Positions 23,444 to 35,563 are shown, numbered from the stretch's first letter. The stretch is 64,000 bases of DNA from Cyathus striatus (GCA_025738555.1 JAOVFP010000008.1:4588001-4652000), one strand, 5' to 3'. The notes: generated by a model not told the origin, from the sequence alone. Program-made: numbers and translations.

Positions 23444-24557
23444 ATGTCTTTCTCCGTTTTCCGCCCCTTCCAACCCACCACTTACACGACACACAGCTCC
23501 CCGCCCTACCTGCCCCCTCCCCACCCCCACCCCCATCCCTCCTACTACCAGCCCCATCTCCCTCCCTCCCATGGCCACGTACACGTCGTCGCCCCCCGCC
23601 ACGCCAGGAGCCCACTCAGCGCAAGCGCCCCAAGTATACCCGCAGCAAGACTGGCTGCATGACATGTCGAGTGAAGAAAATAAAGGTACGTCACACACCC
23701 TCCTCACCCCGTCGTCATCTCCTCACCGTCCTCCCGTCCAGTGCGACGAAACTAAACCAAACTGCATGCGCTGCACCCATGGCCAGCGAGACGTGCGTGT
23801 TGTTTTACAACCCCCCCCCCCCCATCCATTTCTTCTCGCTCACATCGACCCTCAGTGCACATGGCCGGAAGGCGTTCCCGCGCGCAAGAAACCTGCAGCC
23901 CGCAAAGACACAGCCGATGGCCGTCCCTCCACTGCCGGGTCGTCTGAAGCCTCGACCCCTCCGACAAGGGAGCCCACGCCGCCGCGTCGCCTGGCTTCGG
24001 AGCTGAATCTAGTCCCTCCCCCCCAATCAAGACGATCCAAGTACGTCATACCATTCCCAAACCAGATCAATTCTTTCTGATTCAGTTTTCTCTGCAGCGA
24101 ACCCTACCTCCAGCTCCATCCAGTCCCCTCTGATCCTGATCCATCTCGCCGTCAATTGTATGTCTCTGTCTTCCTCCCCTCATTCATTGTTTGTCTGCTC
24201 ATCCTCTTTCCTCCAGGGATCGTCTCCCTCCATACCCTCATCATAACTCCAGTTCTAATGTCCTACCCCTTATACCCGAGCCCCAGTCCTATGGCGGCCG
24301 TTACGAACAAGCTTACTCTAATGGATCTCATAGTTCACATTCTTCTCGTCATGCTTTACCCTCTGCCTATCGCTCCGTTCCTCACTCCAGCATGAACCAG
24401 TGGAACCAATCACCCGAAGGAATAGACTCGTCTTATGTCCGTTCTTTCCTTGTCTTTTTTCTTCTCGTCCAATTACTGAACCTCTTCTCAGCAGTACATG
24501 GACCGCAATATGGTGGGCCACGGCTCTCCCAATGACGGACATAACAGGTACCAGTGA
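23444..24557 (+). CDS. Small Zn(II)2Cys6 transcription factor
   Basis: Fungal binuclear zinc-cluster regulator. The cluster is assembled over three exons: TGCMTCRVKKIK (to about 23684), then CDETKPNCMRCTHGQRD, then CTWPEGVPARKK, giving C-x2-C-x6-C-x6-C-x2-C-x6-C. A basic stretch (KRPKYTRSK) precedes it. The N-terminus MSFSVFRPFQPTTY joins in frame if a 41-base intron with donor GTACAC after the codons for SHGH is removed. Without it no Met-initiated frame reaches the cluster. Downstream exons encode Ser, Tyr and His-rich sequence (SYGGRYEQAYSNGSHSSHSS). No fungal-specific middle homology domain was found, so this is a short factor. The last exon may end at 24557 or, with a further 31-base intron, near 24592. 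A ten-C run lies in the intron near 23810. Confidence 0.75.
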
Positions 24558-25382
24558 GAATATTAGACCACCGACAGTTACTCGGCTTCAGTGACGCGCT
24601 GAACTCTGGCGCTGAAACATTATCTTCCATCTTCCGCGGTCCTTGCCTTCTGAGCAGACTTGAGGGATCCGACGGTACCTTATTTTCTACCCTGCCACGT
24701 ACGGTTCAGCAAACTCGACGCGAAGTATCTATTTTTGGCTTTGCGAACCTTTCTCATACCAAGCGAGGCTCCGGTGAATACTTGCATTTTAGCGACCTGT
24801 CAATCGCATAGCATATGTATTTAGAATAACATTGTAAATATCGTTAATTCATTATTGTTGCAAAAGAAGTACTTTCAAACTGAGCGGACTGGAGTTTTTG
24901 AATAGCTTTCTTTCACTCTGTGCTGGTGCCAGGTAGTTACGGCGGTCCTGCTGTACCACCGGGTCTGCTGGTCCAAGCGGGTTTGTTTAGGTGACTCGTG
25001 TATCTTGCCAAGCGATCTTCGTACTCTGCGCTTATTGTGATTCTCCCCGTCTAACAATACTTACAGCATATGACGTCTTCTACCCGACGTTTTTCCGTCT
25101 ACATGAAACCGATTACCTATTCGGTCCATTCTGGTCCATTGCAGTCCATTGCTAACCAATGTGCAGCTGCGCACTTAGTTTTTAGGGAGAAAGAAAGGCT
25201 TCCTACCTCAGCTTCTCTTGCACCTACATACCCCATACAATCAATTTTCCCTTACAGCCAGACGGATCAAAGCAAGTCAGGATCGACATCGAAGTTAGTT
25301 TGAATATATATATAGCTTGTAAGCTTTATCAATGATAGACGCGACGCGAGACTGGCATCTAAGTACAGAGTCCTTCGTGATT
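24558..25382. other. Intergenic region between two gene 3' ends
   Basis: The zinc-cluster gene (plus) and the protease gene (minus) converge here. No domain-bearing frame. A short direct repeat lies at 25122-25151 and a TATA-rich patch near 25300. Confidence 0.4.
25122..25151. repeat. Three 10-base direct repeats
   Basis: GGTCCATTCT, GGTCCATTGC and AGTCCATTGC follow one another directly. Probably replication slippage in non-coding DNA. Confidence 0.6.
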
Positions 25383-27022
25383 TCATACACCCACAGATGG
25401 CGCGAAGCCGAGTCTCTGCCCACCCACATCCCAGATGCTGTAATAATGTTTAAGAAGACTGCCTCCTACTAGTTCAAGGCCATCAAATGCATTGATAAGC
25501 GTTTGACAGGTCGATGGATCGCTCGCAAATGGCCCCACACTGAGCTCGCTGCTAGGAATCGTAAGATTAAAAGGTACACCACTTTGCGAAGTAAACCCAA
25601 TGTCAATCACTGCAGGCAGCGATGAGATGCGATCGCATGCGATCCCGTACGTGCCAGGCTCAGCCGCATTGGGCTTGATGTCCGGGGATATCAGAGCATA
25701 GATAGCCTGCGTATACATGTTTCAACGATTATACACAAATTAAGGCGGGAAGGCTATATATATACCTCAGCCGTGTCTGTAGAAAAGAGAACATTGCTGG
25801 TTCCACTGTCGAAAATAATACTCCTTCGAGTTTTCAATAGTGAAGTTGTTTTTCCGTTTACAGATAGTCCGGGTGAATTCAACTGCCATGTATTTCCTGA
25901 ACCGGAAGGGACAGAAGCAAAGACCGGGGTGCCTATACGCGATGTTCAGTGGTGAGTACCAAGCAATATATGAACCAACTAACCGCTGAATTTCGTTTTA
26001 TCCATTCCTCCGATCGTCAATTCAGCTTTGCCAACTGACTTGGGTGTCAAGTACAGACTAAATAATGCTGAAGATCCCGTTATAACTTATACACATCAGA
26101 GGACGTTTACTCGTACATGGGAGACCTTGGCTTATGAGGCTTGCAAAAAATCCCTGAGCAGTAGCACCCATCCCTGCAAAGACTTGTGAGCATTCAAAAA
26201 TGGATTCGAAGATTTTGCATGCTACCTTGAATACCACTGAAAGGGTCAATATTGAATTTCGGGGTCTGATTGGTGATAAGGAATAGATTGGTGTTTGGGG
26301 CACTAAGGCCGCCAACAGAAACTGTATCCTTTCCGCTCCTCAATGTAAGCTTATAATTGGCCCCTACCACTGGGTCCACGCCGACACCAGTAGCGAAAGT
26401 AATACTGCTAGTTTTCCGCCATCCACAAAAGTTGTGCTCTTTGATGAATCAAATTGGACTTGGTTAGAGCATGCCTGGCCACATACGGTACCTAGTTTGC
26501 AGTAAGACAACCAATCGTGAGACATGCAAGATATGCGCACTTGCGAATTCTAACGACGAACTGCCAGTATCAAATACCACCTATAATGTAACGGTAAGTG
26601 TGGGTGAATGTAAGTTATTACATTTAAGACCAACTGTGAGGGTTTGAGGCGGTGTTCCGACTATACGTCGTTACAGCTGAGCTTACATGACATTGTGTAA
26701 TCCCGGTGAAACACTCTCACCTGAAATATTTCCAAACCATCTGCACATTGGAGTATCGGTCTGCCCTATCGAAACGCCAGCAAATAAACAATAGAACTTA
26801 CTGAAGATCTGTTCCCAAGAAAAAATCTGCCAGTGGAACGTTTGCAGGGGAAAGAGCCCTCCGTCTCGAAAACGAACCAGAGGGATGGCCGCGTGAAGAC
26901 AACGTGATCGTTTGAGGTGTTACTTCTCCGAGAACACCAGAAATGGTGCACATAAAGTATACTGCACTAGTCAGTACCGTGAACAACATTTGGGGGACTT
27001 TGCAACTAATGTTGTTTAGCAT
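25383..27022 (-). CDS. Secreted pepsin-like aspartic protease (family A1)
   Basis: Extracellular acid protease. The N-terminal hydrophobic signal segment is MLFTVLTSAVYFMCTISGVL; a Met ten residues earlier (27022) is also possible. The first catalytic motif is in VVFDTGSSSLEFAS, joined after TPPQTLT across an intron near 26600. The second is in RSIIFDSGTSNVLFSTDTAE (about 25760-25840). The C-terminal half carries YGIACDRISSLPAVIDIGF, then STCQTLINAFDGLELVGGSL and YYSIWDVGGQRLGFAP, the usual A1 end. Both Asp residues are present, so the enzyme should be active. There are many small introns, and I could not fix every border between 25970 and 26560. Agaricomycetes carry large A1 families. No partner genes lie nearby. 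Confidence 0.86.
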
Positions 27023-27446
27023 GATACCTAACTTGCAACTTCATTTATGATATGAAGCCATGCGGGACTGACAAATATAAATGTTACAGAAGTCACTTGT
27101 CCATGCGGTAGCATTGAGAATCCTTCACTTGCAGGACACAGATGTGTGGAATCAGCAGATGTGTCATGCTGCGAGAAGATGGTCCACGCAAGTAATCCAT
27201 GAAGTAACGAAACGAAGATAGTGCTCGAAAAGGCATATGATTGAAGAAGCTATTTTTAAAACATTCAACCTCAAAAGGAAGCATGATGCATGTAAAAGTC
27301 CTTCCTGTTAAGCGTGCACACGAGTATGGTTACTCACATAAGTCACTATAAATATAAATTTGCGAATGTGACTGTGAGAGGAGCTGTGCTTCTTTCGAAG
27401 CACCAACATGGTACACACCTACATTATCGTATTTCTATCCTCGTTG
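27023..27446. other. Intergenic region
   Basis: Promoter of the protease gene and 3' flank of SR140, both on minus. No supported element. Confidence 0.4.
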
Positions 27447-30194
27447 TTAGAAGGAACCCATGCTATCAATAGGCATGCCCTCAACGTCGTCGTTCAAAAG
27501 GGGATTATCGTGAGTGCTGGATATTGGCACCCCATCCAAATCATCAACAGGGTCCCCATCTAGGTTCTCCTTTATCGGCTCGCCATCGAGGTTATCCACT
27601 GGTACACCATCAAGATCATCCGCAGGTTCGCCATCGAGATCATCCACAGGTTCGCCGTCGAGATCATCTACGGGTACACCATCGACGTCGTCGACAGGTT
27701 CGCCATCCACATCGCTGACATCCATTGGTTCGCCGTCACTAACAGTCGCAGGTTCCATATGTGTTTCCACGGTTGCAGGTTTGAATGAACTTGTTTTAAA
27801 TTTAGATGTTTGAGATTGGTTTGCAATAGATTGAGGGGTTGTCGGATCATCGTGTTTGACCTCTGTAGCAACCACCGCACCTTCCAGCCTTTGCCTAAGT
27901 TCTGTGGTAAAGTCCGGAGGAAATACGATCCAATCCTCCCAGATATCTACCACGGTTGTAATTTGTTTCTTAAATGTTTCTGCGGTAATCCTTCCAGGAA
28001 ACGAGTGGTAGATAGTAGCAAGGTGGTCAAAAACGATACCAAGGCGAGCCTGAAACTCTTGTCGGAACTTCCAGGCGCTTGGAACAGGTGCAGCAGAATT
28101 GTGAAGGATGTCGCATATCAGATGTAGTCGCGCCACTTTCCGGGCACAGGAGTCCCATCCACAAGCAAAGAGGATACAATAATATCTGCCACCTAGGGAA
28201 ATCTGTCAGATATTGAATGATATAACGTAAGCTAAATCACCTCATGCGCCGCTTCTGCATGCTCGAGACAAAAAGTCATGCAACGAGCGATTTCGCCTCT
28301 TTTGCCTGACAATGCTCGTAGCATGGCTTCAAATCGTTTCCGAGCCAACTTCCCAAGCACGTTTCTACGAGATCTTTCTCTTTCAGATTCTTCAGCAGAG
28401 TCGCTAGAATACATTGAATTATAGCCCTGCAACATTGTTAGGATATTATCATAAACATTATTATTAAAGCATACATCATCGTCAAATTCAGGTTCCAGCG
28501 TGCGCTCCGATTCCATCAGGCCCCGATAAAATGCATGTCGACGATGCTATCCACTGTGAATAACAATAAACAAGTAGAGTAAAATGTGCTCACATTTTTA
28601 TGAAGAAGAAATGCATATTTGGGATTATTACGTTCGCGCTCGCGCAGAACCTCCTCGTATCCAGTATTATGTCCTTTAACTTCCGCAGCAACAGCACGAA
28701 TAAATGTATCGGTAACAGCTTCTTCTTCTTCTGTGTGTGATCGACTGATTGGACTGCGAGAATAACGTCGACGTGGAGAACGACTGCGAGAATCATTGAT
28801 ACGACGAGATCTACCATACGGTCCCTGGCTGGGGGAATGACCTCGTGAATGAGATCGAGATCGTCTAGAGGAGCGGAAATGGTCACGGGAATCAGGGCGC
28901 CTCCGCTCTCTGGAGTGGCTACGGCTATAGCTAGGACTACGACTGCGACTCTTCATGACTTTATCCCCAGTAGCAACTATTGAAGGAAGCTTAATGTAAG
29001 GTTAAGGTATAAAAATCTATCATCAACTTACCATAAAGAGGTTTTGCTGCGATTGGAACTGCTTTACTCCAACCTACACGAAGAACAGAACCTCCCCAGT
29101 CATAGCCATCGAATTCTCGAAGAGCATTCTCCGCATCCTTCCTCTTCATGAACGAGACAAATCCGCTGAGGCTAGAGCTCTTCGATCTTCGAGATGCAGC
29201 CATGTCCGAACCAGGACCACTAGTAGCATCGCCACGAGGCCACATTATTTTAACCTAGGATATTTGTTAGAAATGTTAAGTAAAAGTATAACCATCGACT
29301 CCTTACGGAACCAACGGGCCCCGCTTTTGCGAAGAAATTTCCCAGAGCTTGTTCAGTGACATGTGATGGAAGGTTAGCCACGAAAACATTGGAGGTCTAA
29401 TCCGTTAGTCAACATGAATTACATAGTGAAGCTATCGGATAGAATACCTGTGGGTCACCACGATCTTTGCTTCCACTCTGGCCTTCATATGCTGCCATAG
29501 CCGTGACCGACCGACCACCGTGAGCTGAAACGCGCTGAGAAAGGTCATACAAAACATAACGTTTGAGCTCACCATGACGAGAGTATTTCGCTTCGCGATC
29601 CGCCTGTTCTCTACAAAACAATGAGTATACCTAATCATTGGCAAACTAGATTCATATACCTCTTAATCTCCTCTAAGAATGCATCCATGGCCCGCTTCCC
29701 TTTTGGTTTAGGTGCGCTAGATGCCGGGGGTGACAATGTCTAAAACAAAGTCTGAGTGGCCATTTCCAACCTATTTCTGTTAGGCTCACCCTGCTCGGAA
29801 ACTTCGAGGTACCAGATTCAGACGGGCCCTTGGCAGGAAGATAGGATTTTTTATCTCCCGCTTTCACGAATCCTGCTCCCGTCTTACGCCTACTAGCGTC
29901 TTCGCCTTCGAAAGCGTCAAGGAATTCAGCATACGCCTTAGCAGCATTGGCTTCTTCTTCTCGTTTCTTGGCCTCCGCAGCCTCCTGTTCCTTCTCGCGT
30001 TTTGATTTGCGGACTTTTCCAGCAGTATATTGTGATAGCTTGGCATCATCTACCGTCGTTTGCTAGTATTTTAGAAAAAAGTCATCGGTAAGCGCACTTC
30101 AGAGGAAAGATAACTCTGTCCGTCGCACAGGGAATGAGGGTTCATCCTCATCATTATCAAAAAATGCGGCAAGTTTGGACTTGGTTTTGTCCAT
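27447..30194 (-). CDS. SR140: U2 snRNP-associated splicing factor SR140 (U2SURP)
   Basis: Nuclear pre-mRNA splicing factor. Order of parts from the 5' end: MDKTKSKLAAFFDNDDED; a Lys/Glu coiled coil; FLDAFEGEDASRRKTGAGF, matching the SR140 conserved block; an RRM (SNVFVANLPS, VGSVKIMWPRGD, LSGFVSFMKRKDAENALREF); an RS-rich tract (about 28770-28950); a SURP module (VTDTFIRAVAAEVKGHNTGY); a CID domain (VARLHLICDILHNSAAPVP and FKKQITTVVDIWEDWIVFPP); then nine DG[E/V/D]P repeats (about 27510-27730). The repeats are diagnostic for the SR140 family. Unusually, the RS tract sits between RRM and SURP. Plus-strand frames over the repeats are shadows. It is followed on the same strand by PP5, about 190 bases away. 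Confidence 0.92.
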
Positions 30195-30381
30195 GGCAGG
30201 ATAATAGATGTGATAGTCTGGTGATTGAGTAGGATTAAGTATTTGAGGCCTGAGCAGCTGCTACGGTTATGGATGGTGTTGAAGTCGTGTCTTGTCGCGA
30301 AGTCACAAGTTGAAGTGTTACTAAACGTATATTTCCCACGGTTTACATGCACTTAAATTACAACAGATCAACCTTCCCCTC

Positions 30382-32833
30382 CTACATCATCAGAGCCCCC
30401 AGTCCACCTTGCACATATGCCATTGGCTTCATCGGAGGATGGGGGGATGCATCGAACTGGAAGTAGTCTTGATTACCTGACGAATCAATTCGAATCTGGG
30501 AATTCAAAATTATGAATCGCCTCTTTTAAGTGTGATCAAATAAACAAGCTTACGAAGGCGCCCTTGTTTCCTGCTTGGTCAACGTAGTTGGGTGCAGAAA
30601 ATACCTACAGTATTTAGTTGCAGAGAGATATGCTGCGGAGAGAAAAGACTAATCTTACTGTAGTGCACAGGCCATCATGTTCTACTTGATATCCATCTGA
30701 AATAGATTTAGTCGCTATGCAGATCTGGAGAAATTACAGCACTCACCTTGTCGGACTTCATGGCTGCGAATGATACCAGACACGCCATTGAGAGAGCACC
30801 AGCGTTTAGTTACGTCTGGCCCGAAAGCAATTCCTACTCCCTATAAAGATACCAGATTCATAAATCATCAAAAGACGAATCATGTTCACATACACGTTTA
30901 CTAGGGCCCCGACCGGGAAGTTCTTGTGGATCCGTCCAGAGAAGCTATGGAACTCTTAGTGTGATACATCATAACAGCCAAGACATACGTACTTCACCTG
31001 AAAGTACACCTCTCGTCAGCAATCTCATCCTTCACGATGAATTGAATAACTTACACATAAGGCCTTCTTGCCCGGGCTGCTTTCCTATACGATTCAATTT
31101 ACGGATCTCATCCAACGTAACGTCATCTTTGCTGAATAGACCTCCGTGAACCACGAAATATCGTTTCAGTCCTTCCGATGATAAAATAGAAGATCCTGTA
31201 GCCTTCGGCGAAGGCGGCTGCGTGGCACTAACAAGCGTAGCAAGGGGTACTGTCTTGGTATTAGCCGATATACTTAATATATTATAAAACCAAAGATATC
31301 TCACAAGCTGTAAAAGCATGCGCAAAAAGCTGTGCGGGTTAATTGTCAAAATCTTTGCATTATCAGAAACAACTGCTTGCACAATACCTTATAACTTTGC
31401 TCGCCATGCTTATGTTTCGCTTCACCCTCAAAGCCGTACGACCGATTCATATCTTTTGCTTCATGATTACCTCGGTTAATATACATGAATTTGGGATAGA
31501 GCCCTAGAATAATAAGTCGAGTTAAATTTCTGAAATGAACTATATTTTTCGATGACTTACATTTGTAGGCAAATGCAGTTAAAATAACCTCAATAGACCA
31601 TGAGCCTCGGTCGACGAGATCGCCATTCATGAGTAGATAATGATTCTCATTTGGTTCGTCTGTTAAAGAATACAAATGCAGCATATCATAAAATTGTCCT
31701 GTGCAATTGTTAGGGTCCACAGTATAAAAGAAAAAGAAAATCGTCAGACCATGAACGTCTCCAATAACATCACATGTCACGCCTTCTTGAAGATCCACGG
31801 TCACCAAGCTTTGCTCGCTAGCAAACGCATAGTATGCGCCTATCACAATTTCCCAGACGTATCGTTTAGGTAGTGTCTTTCCACTTTTGAACCATTCAAT
31901 CATATCCTTTATAAACTGATGAGTGATATTGTATCTTCCATTTTCCTCCTCGAGCTTGGGGCCGGTATACGCCTTATCAACTTCACAGCCGCCTAACGCC
32001 ACTTACTTCAGTTAATGAGTGGAAAACTACGACAACGAAACACACCTTCTGCAATCATCTCTAAGCACCTCTGAACCGCGTCTTTCTCATCTTCCACCTC
32101 AATAGCCTACCAATGTATTAAGGTAATTGTCTGAAGAACACCCAATCTATATTCAACGAACCTTCTCGAACTCAATCCTCCGAATGAGCTTCTGTGTTGA
32201 GACCATTTGCGCGCGCACGCTTTCATTTTTAGGTTCTATTGCCAATACTCTCTTAAAATCCTGAACGGCAGCCTGGGGTTTCAATATTTGCATGTAGCAG
32301 GTCGCCCGACTATATTGAGCATATTAGCATCTTCATATTCCTTTTCAAAACAGAGTCCTGACCGATAATAAGCTTTCGTATATTGAGGATCAAGTTTAAT
32401 GGCGTGGCCTGAATGCAGACATTAGCACGCTGAACCATCCACTCAAGTTCACGTTTTCTTACTAGTGTCGCTGAGAGCATAGCCATATTCCTCTAACTTC
32501 ATGCGTGCATATGCACGATTACACCATATTGTAGGCTCATGCGGGTTCTTCTCAATGGCTTCAGAGTAAAAGCGAGCAGCAGCTGGGAAGTCGTGGGCTA
32601 ATTGGAGAAAAAGCGTAAGTCTAGGCGGACCTAATAAGCGTTTGATAGTAATGGTGTGTTTACGGGCCTGCAAATGCCTTGTTTCCTTCAGCTTTCAGCC
32701 GAGCAGCTTCTTCCTTATCCTGGTTTGATACAGCGTCTGACAAAGATAGTGTGTGTAGCTCTGGAGAGGGTATTGAGGATGGTGGTGTCGATGATGAGAG
32801 TGCAGGGGACGCAGAGGCAGATGAGTTGCTCAT
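30382..32833 (-). CDS. PPT1: Serine/threonine protein phosphatase 5 (TPR-PPase)
   Basis: PPP-family phosphatase with an N-terminal TPR domain that binds Hsp90. The N-terminus is Ser/Pro-rich ([18 protein letters not shown]). TPR helices follow: [30 protein letters not shown] and [16 protein letters not shown]. The catalytic domain has all metal-binding motifs: [32 protein letters not shown] and [13 protein letters not shown], then [20 protein letters not shown] and [17 protein letters not shown]. The end is GGLGALMM. The metal motif reads GDVHG rather than GDTHG of animal PP5. There is an insert of about 20 residues ([20 protein letters not shown]) before the HGG strand. The first intron either uses a GC donor, giving a seamless TPR, or a GT-AG choice that inserts about eight residues. 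Confidence 0.93.
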
Positions 32834-33029
32834 TATAAGATAAGACAGATAGAAAGGAAGGTATAGGTTGTGCTACCTGGTTTGTAGTTGGAAGGTAAGT
32901 ACAGAGGTGGAGGAGATCTTGCCGCGACACGCCCGAAATTCAAAATTCTTCGAATTCGCGAATTCCCATGACGTTCTATGTAATCTGAAAGCACTTGGAA
33001 TTTTACAAATCTAACTCATCACTTGGAAG

Positions 33030-33046
33030 TGTCGACTACGTCGACA
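33030..33046. repeat. Hairpin repeat, copy 1
   Basis: A 6-base-pair perfect stem (TGTCGA/TCGACA) with loop CTACG, followed by CCTTGCTTG. The 34 bases around it match 26 of 34 with the sequence at 45744-45760, and the differing stem pair is compensated. Type unknown: transposon relic, structured RNA or binding site. Confidence 0.6.
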
Positions 33047-33340
33047 GAAACCTTGCTTGCAATAAAAAATAACTAAAATTTTGATGGTACAGTGCGATGA
33101 TGAATAATAGAAAAGGAATGAATGTAGCTATGAAGAATTTGAATTAACCAAACTATTCCGAATTGGAAGTGTCGAATTCATTGCATGAAGGAAAGAAAGA
33201 ATTAAGTTACAGTGTTGGTCCCATCACTAAATTCATGAAGATCTGATATAGCCGTACGTTTCTCACGCGTTTGATGGAAGATGATGAACTGCTTACAAGC
33301 GGTTGTACCGGGTTATAATGGCACTGACATAGTAAATGGA

Positions 33341-33559
33341 AATCATAATCTCACTAACATATTTTACTCTACGTATCAGCTGTTGTAAGAGGTAAGTAAA
33401 GTTAAATACAATGTACACTGTGTTATCTTGTAATCATCATATCGTGCTGAAATCATAATCTCACTAACATATTTTACTCTACATATCAGCAGCTGTAAGA
33501 GGTAAGTAAAGTCAAGTACAATGTATGCTGTGTTATCTTTTAATCATCATATCGTGCTC
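33341..33559. repeat. 110-base tandem duplication
   Basis: Copy 1 is 33341-33450 and copy 2 is 33451-33559. They start with AATCATAATCTCACTAACAT and differ at about ten positions, so the duplication is not brand new. Each copy contains a GTAAGTAAAGT stretch. Non-coding. Confidence 0.9.
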
Positions 33560-34201
33560 AACCCATGAGTTCTGCAAGTATACGCTAGAGACAACCGTTT
33601 ATCACAATGCGTTGACAATGCACAGCTTGTAAGCAAGTTTTTAAAAGGCAAATTTATTCCATGTTCAATCAGTTTTACTCAGCTGTGGAATTAAGTAGAA
33701 TAGACGATAACATACAGGACAATGTACGCCAAATGGTAGGTATATTATTATAAGGTGGGGCAAGCAAGGGGCAAATACCAGGCCTGGTCCTTGGAATAAG
33801 CATGCGTTGATGGGAAATGCTAATTCTGGCAGGGAAAGTAAATAAACAGGCGCGAATGCAGTCTTGTCGACTTGGCCCAAATTCCTTTCAATGCGGGCCA
33901 CTGGTTCGTCCCCATTGACTGAAGTCACTCGTCACACTCAATCCTGCATAATTCACTTGAGGCCAATCTGTTGGAATATGACATCTATTCAAACGTCGTT
34001 TCATGATCAGCTGCCTACATTGTTTATGTCAATCAAGTGCCACATATCATACCATACTTATTTTGTACTAGTGTACTGGCAGTATTCTGTAGCTCGCTGA
34101 ATGTATTTAAGTAGTCTACTTTGTATTGTAGATACTTATCCATTTGCCTCTGGTTTCCTCCCCTGCATGCTCCGAGGTCAAATATAATGATGTAGTTATC
34201 G

Positions 34202-34420
34202 ATGAACCTCCCTCTTCAATGTTCATGTTCTACAGGTAAGTTACCATTCGCATTTTTTTGAACACTGATCCTCATGAATTTTAGTGCTCTATTTTAACTG
34301 GGATAAATGGTAAGTAGATTATCATTCTACGGTAATATAACTTTACTATTTTTCTCTAGGCCAGGAGTGTTGCTGCATCTCTCGTCATTTTCGCATTTAC
34401 TCACTTTTATTATGCAGTGA
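34202..34420 (+). CDS. Candidate small spliced ORF (39 codons)
   Basis: Three exons (34202-34235, 34285-34309, 34360-34420) with strong GTAAG donors, TTTTAG and CTCTAG acceptors, and introns of 50 bases each, close to the norm for this genome. Joined, they read MNLPLQCSCSTVLYFNWDKW followed by a short hydrophobic tail to a TGA. No domain. It may be the end of an undetected gene, a non-coding spliced transcript, or chance. Confidence 0.2.
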
Positions 34421-35096
34421 GCAATGCTATTAAGTTGTTCACCTCGGCATCCTGTTCACATTCATTGAAGATCCAAAATAGAGGTGCGGACTTGGTTGCT
34501 TAGACTTGAAGTTTAGTAGTACCACGCATGTCGATGTATATAGAATATATATTATTTAATATAATATAATGTTTTGTGATGCTCTCTCTGCTTGAAATGA
34601 AAGTATATGTACATTATCAAATTATATGAGGGTTATGCTTGTCCTTGCAGATGAATGTGAACTCATAACTGTATTCTAATCTTATTACTCTGGCATATTG
34701 TTGGCGTAATCTTATAACTCCCTCATGATTATCTCCAACCCGTACGAAGATGTATGAGCTACCATGCGAATTACGAAATTTGGTGCTGCTGTACATGGCA
34801 GTATCCCGCGGTATCATATGGCTGTAAGGTTATGTCAGCTCATACCACTTATGGTGAGTTATACTGCATTATAACGGTGCGCGAGATTCTCCCGAATTTA
34901 GTGATGCCGCTCCTTGGTACACCTGATTGAAATCGGCATGTATAGCTTCACCTAAAGTGTTTTTGTTAAATCTAAGTACATATTCATGATAAAAGGTATA
35001 TTGAGAGTAATTATACCAGGTTTTGTGGTGGTTCTATAAGTAGCTATGTAAATACGACATAGATTAAAGGAGGGGATGGTTTTCAGGCAAAATTCA

Positions 35097-35563
35097 CTCC
35101 TTGAAACAGTTCAGTCACAGGTGTTACTCGCCCGTCAGAGACGATTTGGCAGAGACAGCGTGACAGGGATCAACAAAATGTGATGGAAGGCCTGTCACAC
35201 AGACACACATTCTTGCGCACATTTTGTTGTTAGATTTTTCATGCCACAATGTGCTGCTCAATGAGCATAAAATTTCGTACACATATTCCACCTTTGGGTT
35301 CCATTATGCTAATATTTATTTGGAGATGAAAACTTAATGTAGTAACAAACTAATTGGCAGCAACAATTGTCTCAAATTAGACATAGCCACTGATTCTGCA
35401 TCATTCGTTCAACATCTCAACATCCCTTTCACAGAAATATTTCAGAAATATTTTCTGAGGAGTTCACACATATTAAAGCACATATGCAAAATATGGTGAT
35501 GATTGAACGACTGAGGAAGGCAGGAGGGCGGGGTGTTCCAAGGAGTGATACTGTTTCAAGGAG
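35097..35563. mobile_element. MITE-like element, 467 bases
   Basis: The ends are perfect 14-base inverted repeats: CTCCTTGAAACAGT at 35097-35110 and its complement at 35550-35563. Similarity continues more weakly inward. Inside lies a second perfect inverted repeat, CAACAAAATGTG (35171-35182) against 35218-35229, able to form a stem. There is no coding capacity. No clear target-site duplication was seen, so the exact borders are tentative. Confidence 0.5.

Noticed and set aside
27514..27813. Ser/Gly/Pro repeat protein on plus strand
   Set aside because: Antisense shadow of the DG-x-P repeats of SR140.
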